Shown here in pieces: positions 57,547-64,000 of a stretch of DNA of 64,000 nucleotides; position 1 is the first letter of the stretch, and each line of letters starts with the position of its first letter. The stretch is from assembly GCF_038594945.1 (NCBI RefSeq), contig NZ_JBCFYD010000001.1:124001-188000 (forward strand), read 5' to 3'. Source of the DNA: Fodinibius sp. Rm-B-1B1-1. GTDB taxonomy: Bacteria > Bacteroidota > Rhodothermia > Balneolales > Balneolaceae. The translations under genes were made by a program, and so were the position numbers. The notes below the pieces were generated by a model. It was not told where the DNA came from and searched no databases. It worked only from the letters and a program-made list of their open reading frames with translations.

Positions 57547-58380
57547 TTACTGATTTTTAAGGTGAGCCGTTAAAAATTTCTGGAGTGCCTGTCGATACGT
57601 ATCTCCGGTTTCCCAAAACCCGGAACCATGTGAACCCCGCAGCTCTACAAATTTCTTGGGCTCATTAGCAACCTCAAAAAGTTGTTCGCCATGATGATAC
57701 GGCACGACTTTATCATCTACGCTATGGGCCATAAACAGTGGAACTTGTATCTGCTTCATATTTTTCAGCGTATTATACTCAAACTTGAGCATCCAACGCA
57801 CAGGCAGCCAGGGGTAAATATCTGCTCCCAAATCTGCCGCCGATGTGAATGTTGATTCAATTACAACAGCACCTGGATTTTTACGCGCCGCCAACCATGA
57901 CGCTACAGCCCCTCCCAGCGAACGTCCCATTATTACAATTTTATTGCCATCTAAATTCTTTTGCGCAGTTAGATAGTTCCAGGCAGCCTCAGCATCCTGA
58001 TATGTTCCCTGCTCCGTTGGTGTCCCCTTGCTTTTACCATATCCTCGATAATCAAAAATAAATACATTAAGCCCCAGCTCGTGCAATAACTGAATCGTTT
58101 GTAGACGTCCTGATATATTCCCTGCATTGCCGTGGAAATAGAGGACAGTTACACCCGAACGTTCGGCAGGAATATGCCAGCCGTGCAGACTGATATTATC
58201 GTCCGTAGCAAACGTTATATCCTCATATCTTAACCCAATATCATCCGGCGTATAGGTAATCTTTTTTTGCGGATGATAAACCAGCTGCGACTGTAACACG
58301 TACATCAGTAAAACCAACAAAAAATATCCGGCAGCAAGGCTTATAAGAATCCACAGAAATGACTGCAAAATACGCACCAT
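57547..58380 (-). CDS. Membrane-anchored α/β-hydrolase (YfhR/ABHD13-like)
   Basis: 277 residues with an N-terminal membrane segment (about 8-30) and a hydrolase domain. The oxyanion region is YFHGNAGN (about 81-88), the nucleophile S154 lies in MGRSLGGAVAS, and the acid and His are in HSVDDKVVPYHHGEQL and the late GSHGSGF. A typical serine hydrolase with unknown substrate, active domain probably outside the cytoplasm. Confidence 0.85.
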   Translation of the reverse strand: MVRILQSFLWILISLAAGYFLLVLLMYVLQSQLVYHPQKKITYTPDDIGLRYEDITFATDDNISLHGWHIPAERSGVTVLYFHGNAGNISGRLQTIQLLHELGLNVFIFDYRGYGKSKGTPTEQGTYQDAEAAWNYLTAQKNLDGNKIVIMGRSLGGAVASWLAARKNPGAVVIESTFTSAADLGADIYPWLPVRWMLKFEYNTLKNMKQIQVPLFMAHSVDDKVVPYHHGEQLFEVANEPKKFVELRGSHGSGFWETGDTYRQALQKFLTAHLKNQ

Positions 58381-58404
58381 TGGTTACGAATTATTGATGA
58401 AGAA

Positions 58405-58947
58405 TCATGTACCGTCATTTAGTAAAAAGGTTTGCAAGCGGCTGTGTTGAGCCCCATCCGGCTGAAGCTTGCTTTTATACAGCACAAATTGATTGATCAT
58501 CATATCACGAACTGTGAATTTCTTGTGCTCATTGATAAAAGCATTAACAGTCCGCTTAGAAGCTCCCTGAACTCGAGCCATCGTAACATGTGGTTTATAC
58601 GGACGATCTTCGGGAGCAATACCTACAGCTTGACATTTCTGCTCCACTTTTTGTTGTAATACCCTAAGGGATGAGTTTTCTCGAAGACCTATCCACAAAA
58701 CCTTAGGACGTCCACGCTCCGGGAAATACCCAAACCCCTTCAGGTCAATAGTGAAAGTGGGATGTTCGATTTCATCTAACCGCTTTTGTAATGATTTTTT
58801 AAGCTGCATATCCGCTTCCCCTACAAACTTCAGGGTTAGATGCATCTGCTCATTTTCCTGCCAGCGAATCCCTTCAATAGGCTGCTGCAGATCACCTATT
58901 TTCTGTTTTACAGCATCCGATATGGGAATTGCTATAAATAGACGCAT
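58405..58947 (-). CDS. thpR: RNA 2',3'-cyclic phosphodiesterase ThpR
   Basis: 180 residues from the ATG at 58947; the TTG at 58953 adds two residues. The two catalytic HxT motifs are H36-L-T38 (HLTLKFVG) and H120-V-T122 (HVTMARV), as in the 2H phosphoesterase superfamily. It opens 2',3'-cyclic phosphates to 2'-phosphates in vitro. It lies 9 bases after the acylphosphatase gene. Confidence 0.92.
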   Translation of the reverse strand: MRLFIAIPISDAVKQKIGDLQQPIEGIRWQENEQMHLTLKFVGEADMQLKKSLQKRLDEIEHPTFTIDLKGFGYFPERGRPKVLWIGLRENSSLRVLQQKVEQKCQAVGIAPEDRPYKPHVTMARVQGASKRTVNAFINEHKKFTVRDMMINQFVLYKSKLQPDGAQHSRLQTFLLNDGT

Positions 58948-58956
58948 ACACAACTT

Positions 58957-59232
58957 TTAATGGTAGCGGACCTCAAAGTCATCATACTCCTCATCAGTCT
59001 CCTCTACCGTTACATCAATATTATCAACGCGGCTGGGTCCCGGGCCTTCTTCACAACGGTTGACCATCTCTCTAATATGATCCATAGGTCCGGCGAAAAC
59101 GGCCTCCACCCTACCATCAGGCAGATTTTTAATCCAACCGAAAACGCCTACTTCTTCAGCGTTCACTTGTGCAAAATGACGAAATCCTACTCCTTGTACC
59201 CGTCCTTCGATAAATACATGCGCCTGCTGCAT
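58957..59232 (-). CDS. Acylphosphatase
   Basis: 91 residues. The catalytic Arg is R18 in GRVQGVGFRHF and the Asn is N36 in WIKNLPDGRVEAVF. It hydrolyses acyl phosphates such as acetyl phosphate. The C-terminus is unusually acidic (TVEETDEEYDDFEV). It is the first gene of the acylphosphatase-thpR pair and divergent from oxyR. Confidence 0.94.
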   Translation of the reverse strand: MQQAHVFIEGRVQGVGFRHFAQVNAEEVGVFGWIKNLPDGRVEAVFAGPMDHIREMVNRCEEGPGPSRVDNIDVTVEETDEEYDDFEVRYH

Positions 59233-59322
59233 AATTGCTCTTACTCTGATTTTAATTTAACTCGTTAACGCTCAGTTGATTAAGTTATTCACGGCTAATG
59301 TACTAATATGAATGCAAATCTC

Positions 59323-59344
59323 GAACTTTCACGAATTAAAGTTC
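59323..59344. promoter_or_regulatory. Dyad GAACTTT-N8-AAAGTTC upstream of oxyR
   Basis: Seven-base perfect inverted arms at 59323-59329 and 59338-59344, centred about 70 bases before the oxyR ATG. LysR-type regulators usually bind such dyads in their own promoter. TGTATAAT follows at about 59351-59358, a good -10 element. The binding protein is inferred. Confidence 0.5.
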
Positions 59345-59403
59345 TAAAGTTTGTATAATTCCGTCAAATAGATTGTTCCAAATTTGTTTCAAATAGTTTT
59401 ACT

Positions 59404-60342
59404 ATGACCCTTACGCAACTTTCATATATCATCGCTGTTGATCGCTATCGCCATTTTGCCACGGCTGCTGAAAAATCCTATGTAACACAACCCACGCTCA
59501 GCATGCAGATTCACAAGCTCGAAGATGAACTGGGCGTAACCATTTTTGATCGTTCAAAATCGCCCGTTATACCTACCGAAATTGGTGAAAAAATCATCGC
59601 GGAGGCAAAAAAGATTGTTAAACAATCTAAGCATATTGAAGATCTGGCAGCTTTAACTGATGACGAGCTCCGCGGCACATTCCGTATTGGAATCATTCCC
59701 ACGGTTGCGCCATACTTGCTGCCACTGTTTCTGCGCAATTTTCGCGAAAAATATCCCAATGTGCGACTCATTTTTGAAGAAGTCGTTACCGATGAACTGT
59801 TAGATCTGTTGAATCAAGATCTTCTGGATATTGGCATCATTGCAACCCCCAGCGATCGAGGTAACATTTTTGAAGAGGATCTGTACTATGAACCGTTTCT
59901 GGGATACGTATCCGAAGATCACCCACTTGCAAAAAAGGAACGACTGTCTGTCGACGATCTGGAAGTTTCAAACCTATGGCTACTTAATGAAGGACATTGC
60001 TTCCGCGATCAAACGGTAAAACTGTGCAAGAAATTTCGTAAGGATAAACTCGACGATCCGAAAATTGAATTTGAGAGTGGAAACCTGGAAACCCTGAAAC
60101 AACTTGTTGAGCAAAATTTTGGAATGACGCTACTGCCCTTTTTGGCAAAAAACCAGATCGACGAGCAATGTGCTAAAGCACACTTGCGCGAATTTGACAA
60201 ACCGGTGCCGCGCCGAAAAATTCGCGTTGTATATGGACGAGAATACCTAAAGCAGAATATTATTGAGGCCTTTAAAGAAGAAATTATGGCCGTAATTCCT
60301 GATGAACTTAAAAATGAGGAGGAAGGGCTTTTGGTAGAGTAA
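59404..60342 (+). CDS. oxyR: Hydrogen-peroxide sensor OxyR (LysR family)
   Basis: 312 residues. The winged helix-turn-helix (TQLSYIIAVDRYRHFATAAEKSYVTQPTLSMQIHKLEDELG) fills about 1-60. The redox cysteines are C199 and C208 in GHCFRDQTVKLC, the same numbers and spacing as in E. coli OxyR, so peroxide sensing should be intact. No catalase or peroxiredoxin gene is in the window. The TerC-family gene follows after 84 bases and may be a target. Confidence 0.93.
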   Translation: MTLTQLSYIIAVDRYRHFATAAEKSYVTQPTLSMQIHKLEDELGVTIFDRSKSPVIPTEIGEKIIAEAKKIVKQSKHIEDLAALTDDELRGTFRIGIIPTVAPYLLPLFLRNFREKYPNVRLIFEEVVTDELLDLLNQDLLDIGIIATPSDRGNIFEEDLYYEPFLGYVSEDHPLAKKERLSVDDLEVSNLWLLNEGHCFRDQTVKLCKKFRKDKLDDPKIEFESGNLETLKQLVEQNFGMTLLPFLAKNQIDEQCAKAHLREFDKPVPRRKIRVVYGREYLKQNIIEAFKEEIMAVIPDELKNEEEGLLVE

Positions 60343-60382
60343 TTTCCACGAGCTAAATGCTGTCAATTCTATATGAGAATGC

Positions 60383-60419
60383 CTACATTTGAGGCTTATT
60401 TTTAAAACTCAAAATGTAG
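60383..60419 (+). promoter_or_regulatory. Hairpin in the oxyR-terC gap, seven bases before the TTG start
   Basis: CTACATTTGAG (60383-60393) pairs with CTCAAAATGTAG (60408-60419) with one bulged base and a 14-base AU-rich loop. It sits where a ribosome would load on the TerC gene, so it may control its translation, or terminate oxyR. It does not resemble the yybP-ykoY manganese riboswitch. Confidence 0.45.
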
Positions 60420-60426
60420 CTCTGAC

Positions 60427-61374
60427 TTGGAACACTCATTTCTGCTTTGGTCGATCTTCAATGTGTTTATCATAGCGATGCTCATTGTTGACCTGGTTGT
60501 ACTTCACAAAGAGGATGAGGCCGTTAGTATCAAAGAGGCTCTGTACTGGACGGGCGTTTGGATTGTGCTGGCTCTCATTTTCGGTGTTGGCGTATATTAT
60601 TATATGGGCTCCCAAACCGCCCTCGACTACTATACCGGCTACCTGATTGAAAAATCCCTGAGCGTTGATAACATCTTCGTATTCCTGCTGGTTTTCACCT
60701 ACTTTAAAGTACCGGATGAATTCCAGCACAAAGTATTGTTCTGGGGCATTTTTGGAGCGTTGGTCATGCGACTTGTATTTATTTTTACTGGCGTAGCCCT
60801 CATTGAACGTTTCCACTGGATTATCTACGTCTTTGGAGGCTTTCTTGTCTTTACAGGAATTAAACTGGCGATGGAAAAAGATAAAGAGGTCCATCCCGAA
60901 CGGAACCCAGTACTTAAATTAGTCCGCCGTATTTTACCGACCACCAAAAGTTACCATGGATCCAAATTCTTCATTCAAAAAATGGGTCGCCTTATTGCCA
61001 CGCCCCTGTTTATTGTATTGGTGGTTATCGAAACCACTGATCTGATTTTTGCCCTTGATTCCATCCCTGCAATTTTAGCCATCACGCGCGATGAATTCAT
61101 CATCTATAGTTCCAACGCCTTTGCTATTTTAGGTCTCCGAGCTCTTTATTTTGCCGTTTCCGGAATTATGCGATTGTTTCATTACCTGCATTATGGATTG
61201 TCACTGATTCTCGTTTTTGTAGGCATAAAAATGTTGCTTTCTGATATATATCACATTCCCACACCATATGCCCTGACATTCGTCGTGGGAGCACTTGCCC
61301 TCTCTGTCGTAGCCTCGATCCTATATCCTCAAGAAGAGGAGCCTATAGCACAAGAAAACCTGCCCAACGAATAA
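60427..61374 (+). CDS. TerC family membrane protein (Alx-like)
   Basis: 315 residues with about eight or nine membrane segments. The family signatures are EKSLSVDNIFVFLLVF (about 76-91) and the second acidic repeat VIETTDLIFALDSIPAILAITRD (about 198-220), which resemble ion-binding repeats. TerC/Alx proteins export manganese or calcium or aid metallation of exported proteins. The first codon is TTG, and the in-frame ATG downstream would cut into the first helix. OxyR upstream suggests a link between peroxide and manganese, which is inference. Confidence 0.88.
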   Translation: MEHSFLLWSIFNVFIIAMLIVDLVVLHKEDEAVSIKEALYWTGVWIVLALIFGVGVYYYMGSQTALDYYTGYLIEKSLSVDNIFVFLLVFTYFKVPDEFQHKVLFWGIFGALVMRLVFIFTGVALIERFHWIIYVFGGFLVFTGIKLAMEKDKEVHPERNPVLKLVRRILPTTKSYHGSKFFIQKMGRLIATPLFIVLVVIETTDLIFALDSIPAILAITRDEFIIYSSNAFAILGLRALYFAVSGIMRLFHYLHYGLSLILVFVGIKMLLSDIYHIPTPYALTFVVGALALSVVASILYPQEEEPIAQENLPNE

Positions 61375-61382
61375 TTCTATCC

Positions 61383-61820
61383 ATGGATTTTTCGAACTTT
61401 GCCCTCAAGTGGTTTACACTCTGTTATTCTGTTTTAGCATTTCTACTTATTGGAAGCGGCGGCTATCTCATCCTTAAAAAAGAACAAGCTACAAGATATC
61501 TAAAAGAGGCAGCAGAGAATGAAGACCCGCCCACCCTATTTATCCGCATTCTGAAATATCTATTTTTATTTATCCTGCCGGGATTAATCTTGTCATTTTT
61601 TCCCTTCTCTTGGATTGAACTCCTCTTCAGTATTTGGAGTTTATTGGTTGTATATATCGGCGGACTTCAATTGGTCCGCTGGAAGCAAAATCGAAAGCTC
61701 ATTAAAAACAGCAAGCAACTACCTGATATCATTAAAAGAAGTGGTGCCATAATGGTGGCAGTGGGCTTTGCGATATTACTCTTGGCATATTTTGTAATAA
61801 CACGACAACCACCTTCATGA
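61383..61820 (+). CDS. Four-helix membrane protein, unknown
   Basis: 145 residues with hydrophobic segments at about 12-30, 58-76, 79-98 and 121-140, short charged loops between. No family recognised. It begins 8 bases after the TerC gene and overlaps the exonuclease start by ATGA, so the three are probably one transcript. Confidence 0.7.
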   Translation: MDFSNFALKWFTLCYSVLAFLLIGSGGYLILKKEQATRYLKEAAENEDPPTLFIRILKYLFLFILPGLILSFFPFSWIELLFSIWSLLVVYIGGLQLVRWKQNRKLIKNSKQLPDIIKRSGAIMVAVGFAILLLAYFVITRQPPS

Positions 61821-62800
61821 ACATTAGCAAGGCGGGATATCACGGTATTCTGCTTCCGGATCTCAATATCGGCTTCGACTACAGTGGCACCAACACGCAA
61901 CACACCTTTATCTCGCACGCTCATGCCGATCACATGCCGCGTAATCGCAACAGCAGCGTATACTGTTCCCCCAATACGCTCAAACTAATGCAGCGCCGCG
62001 GCTATAAAGGTAATGCCACGGTTATGGATTTTGGAGAGTCCATCGAAACTGATGGAGCACGAGTTACACTCTATCCAGCCGGACATATTTTAGGTTCAGC
62101 AATGGTGTACGTAGAATCGGATGAAGGGTCGGTACTATACACCGGCGACTATCGCACGCCGCCGTCTCCCGCTTCAGAGGGATTTTCCATTCCCAACCAA
62201 GTCGATCATTTTATTACCGAAGCTACTTTTGGGCTACCTATCTACAAATGGGACTCCTATAAAAAACTCGGCCGGGAAATACGTTCGTTTGCTGCCAATA
62301 CCCTGAGCGACGAATGTACTCCTGTTTTTCTGGCATATAACCTTGGCAAAGCACAGGAAGTGATGCACTTGTTGGCTCCACTTGGACATAAAGTGCAAAT
62401 TCACGGAGCGGGATATAAAATGTGTGATGTATACGAAGAGGCGGGTATTAACTTGGGAGATTATGAATCCTACAATCGCGATACTTGTGAGGGAAAAATC
62501 CTTATCACTACGAATTCAACCCTCAACAACGGCTTTGCTTCTAACATCCGCAACAAACGCATTGCTTACTGTTCGGGATGGGCTACCCGAGAAGCAACGC
62601 GAAGCCAACTAACAGTCCATAAACTGATCCCACTATCCGACCATCTCGACTTTTTTGAGCTGATACGCCTATGCGAAGAACTAAATCCTCAGAAAGTGCA
62701 TATTACACATACCCCCAATGCTGATGTTGTCCGGCATTACCTCAACGAACGAAATATTGAATCCCGCTTTTTAGATATGGAGATCGAAGAAGATGATTAG
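61817..62800 (+). CDS. Ligase-associated DNA exonuclease (metallo-β-lactamase fold)
   Basis: 327 residues. The HAHADH metal site is at 34-39, then AGHILGSAMVYVE, LYTGDYRTPP, a FITEATFG region, and SGWAT/ SDHLDF at the C-terminus. This layout matches the exonuclease class found beside bacterial ATP-dependent DNA ligases, related to RNA-processing β-CASP proteins but shorter. The ligase gene follows at once on the same strand, which supports the assignment. It probably trims DNA ends in repair. Confidence 0.88.
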   Translation: MNISKAGYHGILLPDLNIGFDYSGTNTQHTFISHAHADHMPRNRNSSVYCSPNTLKLMQRRGYKGNATVMDFGESIETDGARVTLYPAGHILGSAMVYVESDEGSVLYTGDYRTPPSPASEGFSIPNQVDHFITEATFGLPIYKWDSYKKLGREIRSFAANTLSDECTPVFLAYNLGKAQEVMHLLAPLGHKVQIHGAGYKMCDVYEEAGINLGDYESYNRDTCEGKILITTNSTLNNGFASNIRNKRIAYCSGWATREATRSQLTVHKLIPLSDHLDFFELIRLCEELNPQKVHITHTPNADVVRHYLNERNIESRFLDMEIEEDD

Positions 62801-62821
62801 CAAAAAATATGGCACTCATTG

Positions 62822-62847
62822 TAAGGGCTTAATGCCTTAAGCCCTTA
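62822..62847 (+). terminator. Hairpin between the exonuclease and ligase genes
   Basis: TAAGGGCTTAA (62822-62832) pairs with TTAAGCCCTTA (62837-62847), 11 perfect pairs closed by a TGCC loop. No T-run follows. It may attenuate transcription inside the operon or protect a processed mRNA end. Confidence 0.5.
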
Positions 62848-62872
62848 GAGTTCAAAAGCTTTTAATATTAAT

Positions 62873-64000
62873 ATGACAAAAACAGACATTTCATCTTTTC
62901 AACAACTTGCTGAGACAGCCCAACAGATCAACGAAATGCGCAGTACCAATGCTAAAATTTCGTTGTGTGCTGATTATTTTTGCTCTCTTGAAGATATGGA
63001 TTTACGTCTGGCTGCTCGTTTTTTAGGAGAAGGAGCTTTCTCATCCATCTCGGGAAAGCGAGCCACAATAGGCAGCCATACCTATTCTACCTGCGCAGCC
63101 GACTTCTGCGAAATAGATTACGAAAAAGTATTTAAACCGTGTAAAACAGCATTAGGCAGTGCTTCGGAAGCTATCGAAAAGCTAATGAATAATATTGAAG
63201 CTGCACGTACCAAACGTCAACCCAACCAACTGACTCTTCATCAAATAGAGAGCTTATACGAAGATATCCACCAAGTTTCGTCACGGGATGATAAGCAAGA
63301 AATTCTTTGTGAAGCGTGGCGGCAAATGACTCCAGTCGAAATAAAGTTTTTTATCCGGATCATGACGCGGGGCTCACTACGGATCGGCTTCGAAACTAAA
63401 AGCGTGATATCGGCTTTGGCTCAGGCTTTTGCTAAAGAACTGGATTCCGTTCGCTATGCCCACATGATTACTGGCAGCATCGGCAAAACGGCCGTACTTT
63501 GTAAAAACGATCGGCTGGCTGAAGCCTCTTTTCGTCTATTTCATCCCCTCTCATTCATGCTGGCTTCGCCCATCGAAAGTCGTACCGTCAAAAACCTTGA
63601 TGATTACATCGCCGAAGAAAAATTTGATGGCATGCGAGCACAAGTGCATGTCAGCGGACAACAGGTTGAAATTTATTCTCGGGATCTCAATAATGTCACG
63701 CACTCATTTCCCGAGATTAAACAGGTCTTCTTGAAAAAGAATACGCCGGATTTAGTTCTGGATGGCGAAATATGTGTATTCAAGAATGATGAAATCCTGC
63801 CATTTCAACTGCTACAAAAGCGAATGGGACGCAAGAAACCAAGTAAAAAAGTGCTGGAGCAATATCCTGTCCTGTTTATTGCTTACGACCTGCTCTATCA
63901 TCAAAATAAACCTACCTTTGAACATACGCTGATCGAGCGCCGTCAACTATTAGAGCAACTATCCAATCAGTATAAAATCCCTATTACAAACCAGCTTGAA
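62873..64000 (+). CDS. ATP-dependent DNA ligase (partial, 3' end beyond right edge)
   Basis: The frame opens at the ATG at 62873 and continues without a stop to base 64000, giving 376 residues. The N-terminal DNA-binding domain (about 1-220, MTRGSLRIGFETKSV) is followed by the nucleotidyltransferase domain with adenylated Lys K250 in motif I (EEKFDGMRAQ), YSRDLNN (motif Ib-like) and LVLDGEICVF (motif III). The class linked to the neighbouring exonuclease is usually about 530 residues, so roughly 150 are missing. It seals nicks in a repair pathway separate from NAD-dependent LigA. Confidence 0.92.
   Translation, partial: MTKTDISSFQQLAETAQQINEMRSTNAKISLCADYFCSLEDMDLRLAARFLGEGAFSSISGKRATIGSHTYSTCAADFCEIDYEKVFKPCKTALGSASEAIEKLMNNIEAARTKRQPNQLTLHQIESLYEDIHQVSSRDDKQEILCEAWRQMTPVEIKFFIRIMTRGSLRIGFETKSVISALAQAFAKELDSVRYAHMITGSIGKTAVLCKNDRLAEASFRLFHPLSFMLASPIESRTVKNLDDYIAEEKFDGMRAQVHVSGQQVEIYSRDLNNVTHSFPEIKQVFLKKNTPDLVLDGEICVFKNDEILPFQLLQKRMGRKKPSKKVLEQYPVLFIAYDLLYHQNKPTFEHTLIERRQLLEQLSNQYKIPITNQLE

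Noticed and set aside
60343-60426. Manganese (yybP-ykoY) riboswitch before the TerC gene
   Set aside because: The gap is only 84 bases and lacks the conserved riboswitch core.

Overview
The window is ordinary, gene-dense bacterial chromosome (about 62 protein genes, no rRNA or tRNA seen, no prophage, transposase or CRISPR array). Several signs point to the Bacteroidota/Rhodothermota side of the tree, and Balneolaceae is my best guess: moderate GC, several promoter boxes of the TAnnTTTG type, few Shine-Dalgarno-like leaders, a bamA-ompH cluster with several ompH copies, and tryptophan dioxygenase beside a kynureninase-like enzyme. The assignment is inference from gene content, not a database result.

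Layout. 1-2100: a PspA/IM30 membrane-stress operon on the minus strand with two coiled-coil accessory genes; the outermost runs off the left edge. 2101-8367: metabolism (pyrimidine-nucleoside phosphorylase, pdxB, a TatD nuclease, a BadF/N-acetylglucosamine-kinase-like protein, tryptophan 2,3-dioxygenase and a divergent kynureninase). 8562-11376: recA-recX-AI-2E-type transporter. 11460-13655: purN-purH, both with GTG starts. 13790-19275: rod-shape operon mreB-mreC-mreD-mrdA-rodA. 19279-21101: rnhB and an orphan VWA gene.

21153-36924 is a long minus-strand tract of envelope and cofactor genes: uppS, bamA and three ompH/skp copies, ribH, a PHP phosphoesterase, a CtpA protease, a LysM lytic transglycosylase, NAD synthetase, a lipoprotein amidohydrolase, a NUDIX protein and pyrG. 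37090-47100: dnaE, trxA, an RsbW-like kinase, glutamate dehydrogenase, a stand-alone HNH protein, mnmA, a DUF4412 protein, an orphan RskA-type anti-sigma factor and a membrane metallophosphoesterase.

48046-48395 is a gene-free gap between convergent genes. It holds the most unusual object in the window: six copies of the dyad GACAT-N4-ATGTC spaced exactly 23 bp apart. The same core, GACA-N6-TGTC, also occurs once just upstream of recA. 48396-59232 carries the YyaL-type thioredoxin-domain protein, mgsA, an adenylate cyclase with an SRPBCC-like N-terminus, ndk, a NamZ-like lipoprotein, an RNA methyltransferase, two small membrane proteins, a glycerophosphodiesterase, YjbQ, a hydrolase, thpR and acylphosphatase. 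59404-64000 runs from oxyR and a TerC-family gene into the ligase-associated exonuclease and the first part of an ATP-dependent DNA ligase. The last two look like the start of a ligase-associated DNA-repair operon continuing beyond the right edge.

Start codons: where the longest frame began with TTG and a well-placed ATG followed, I moved the start to the ATG and say so in the entry.
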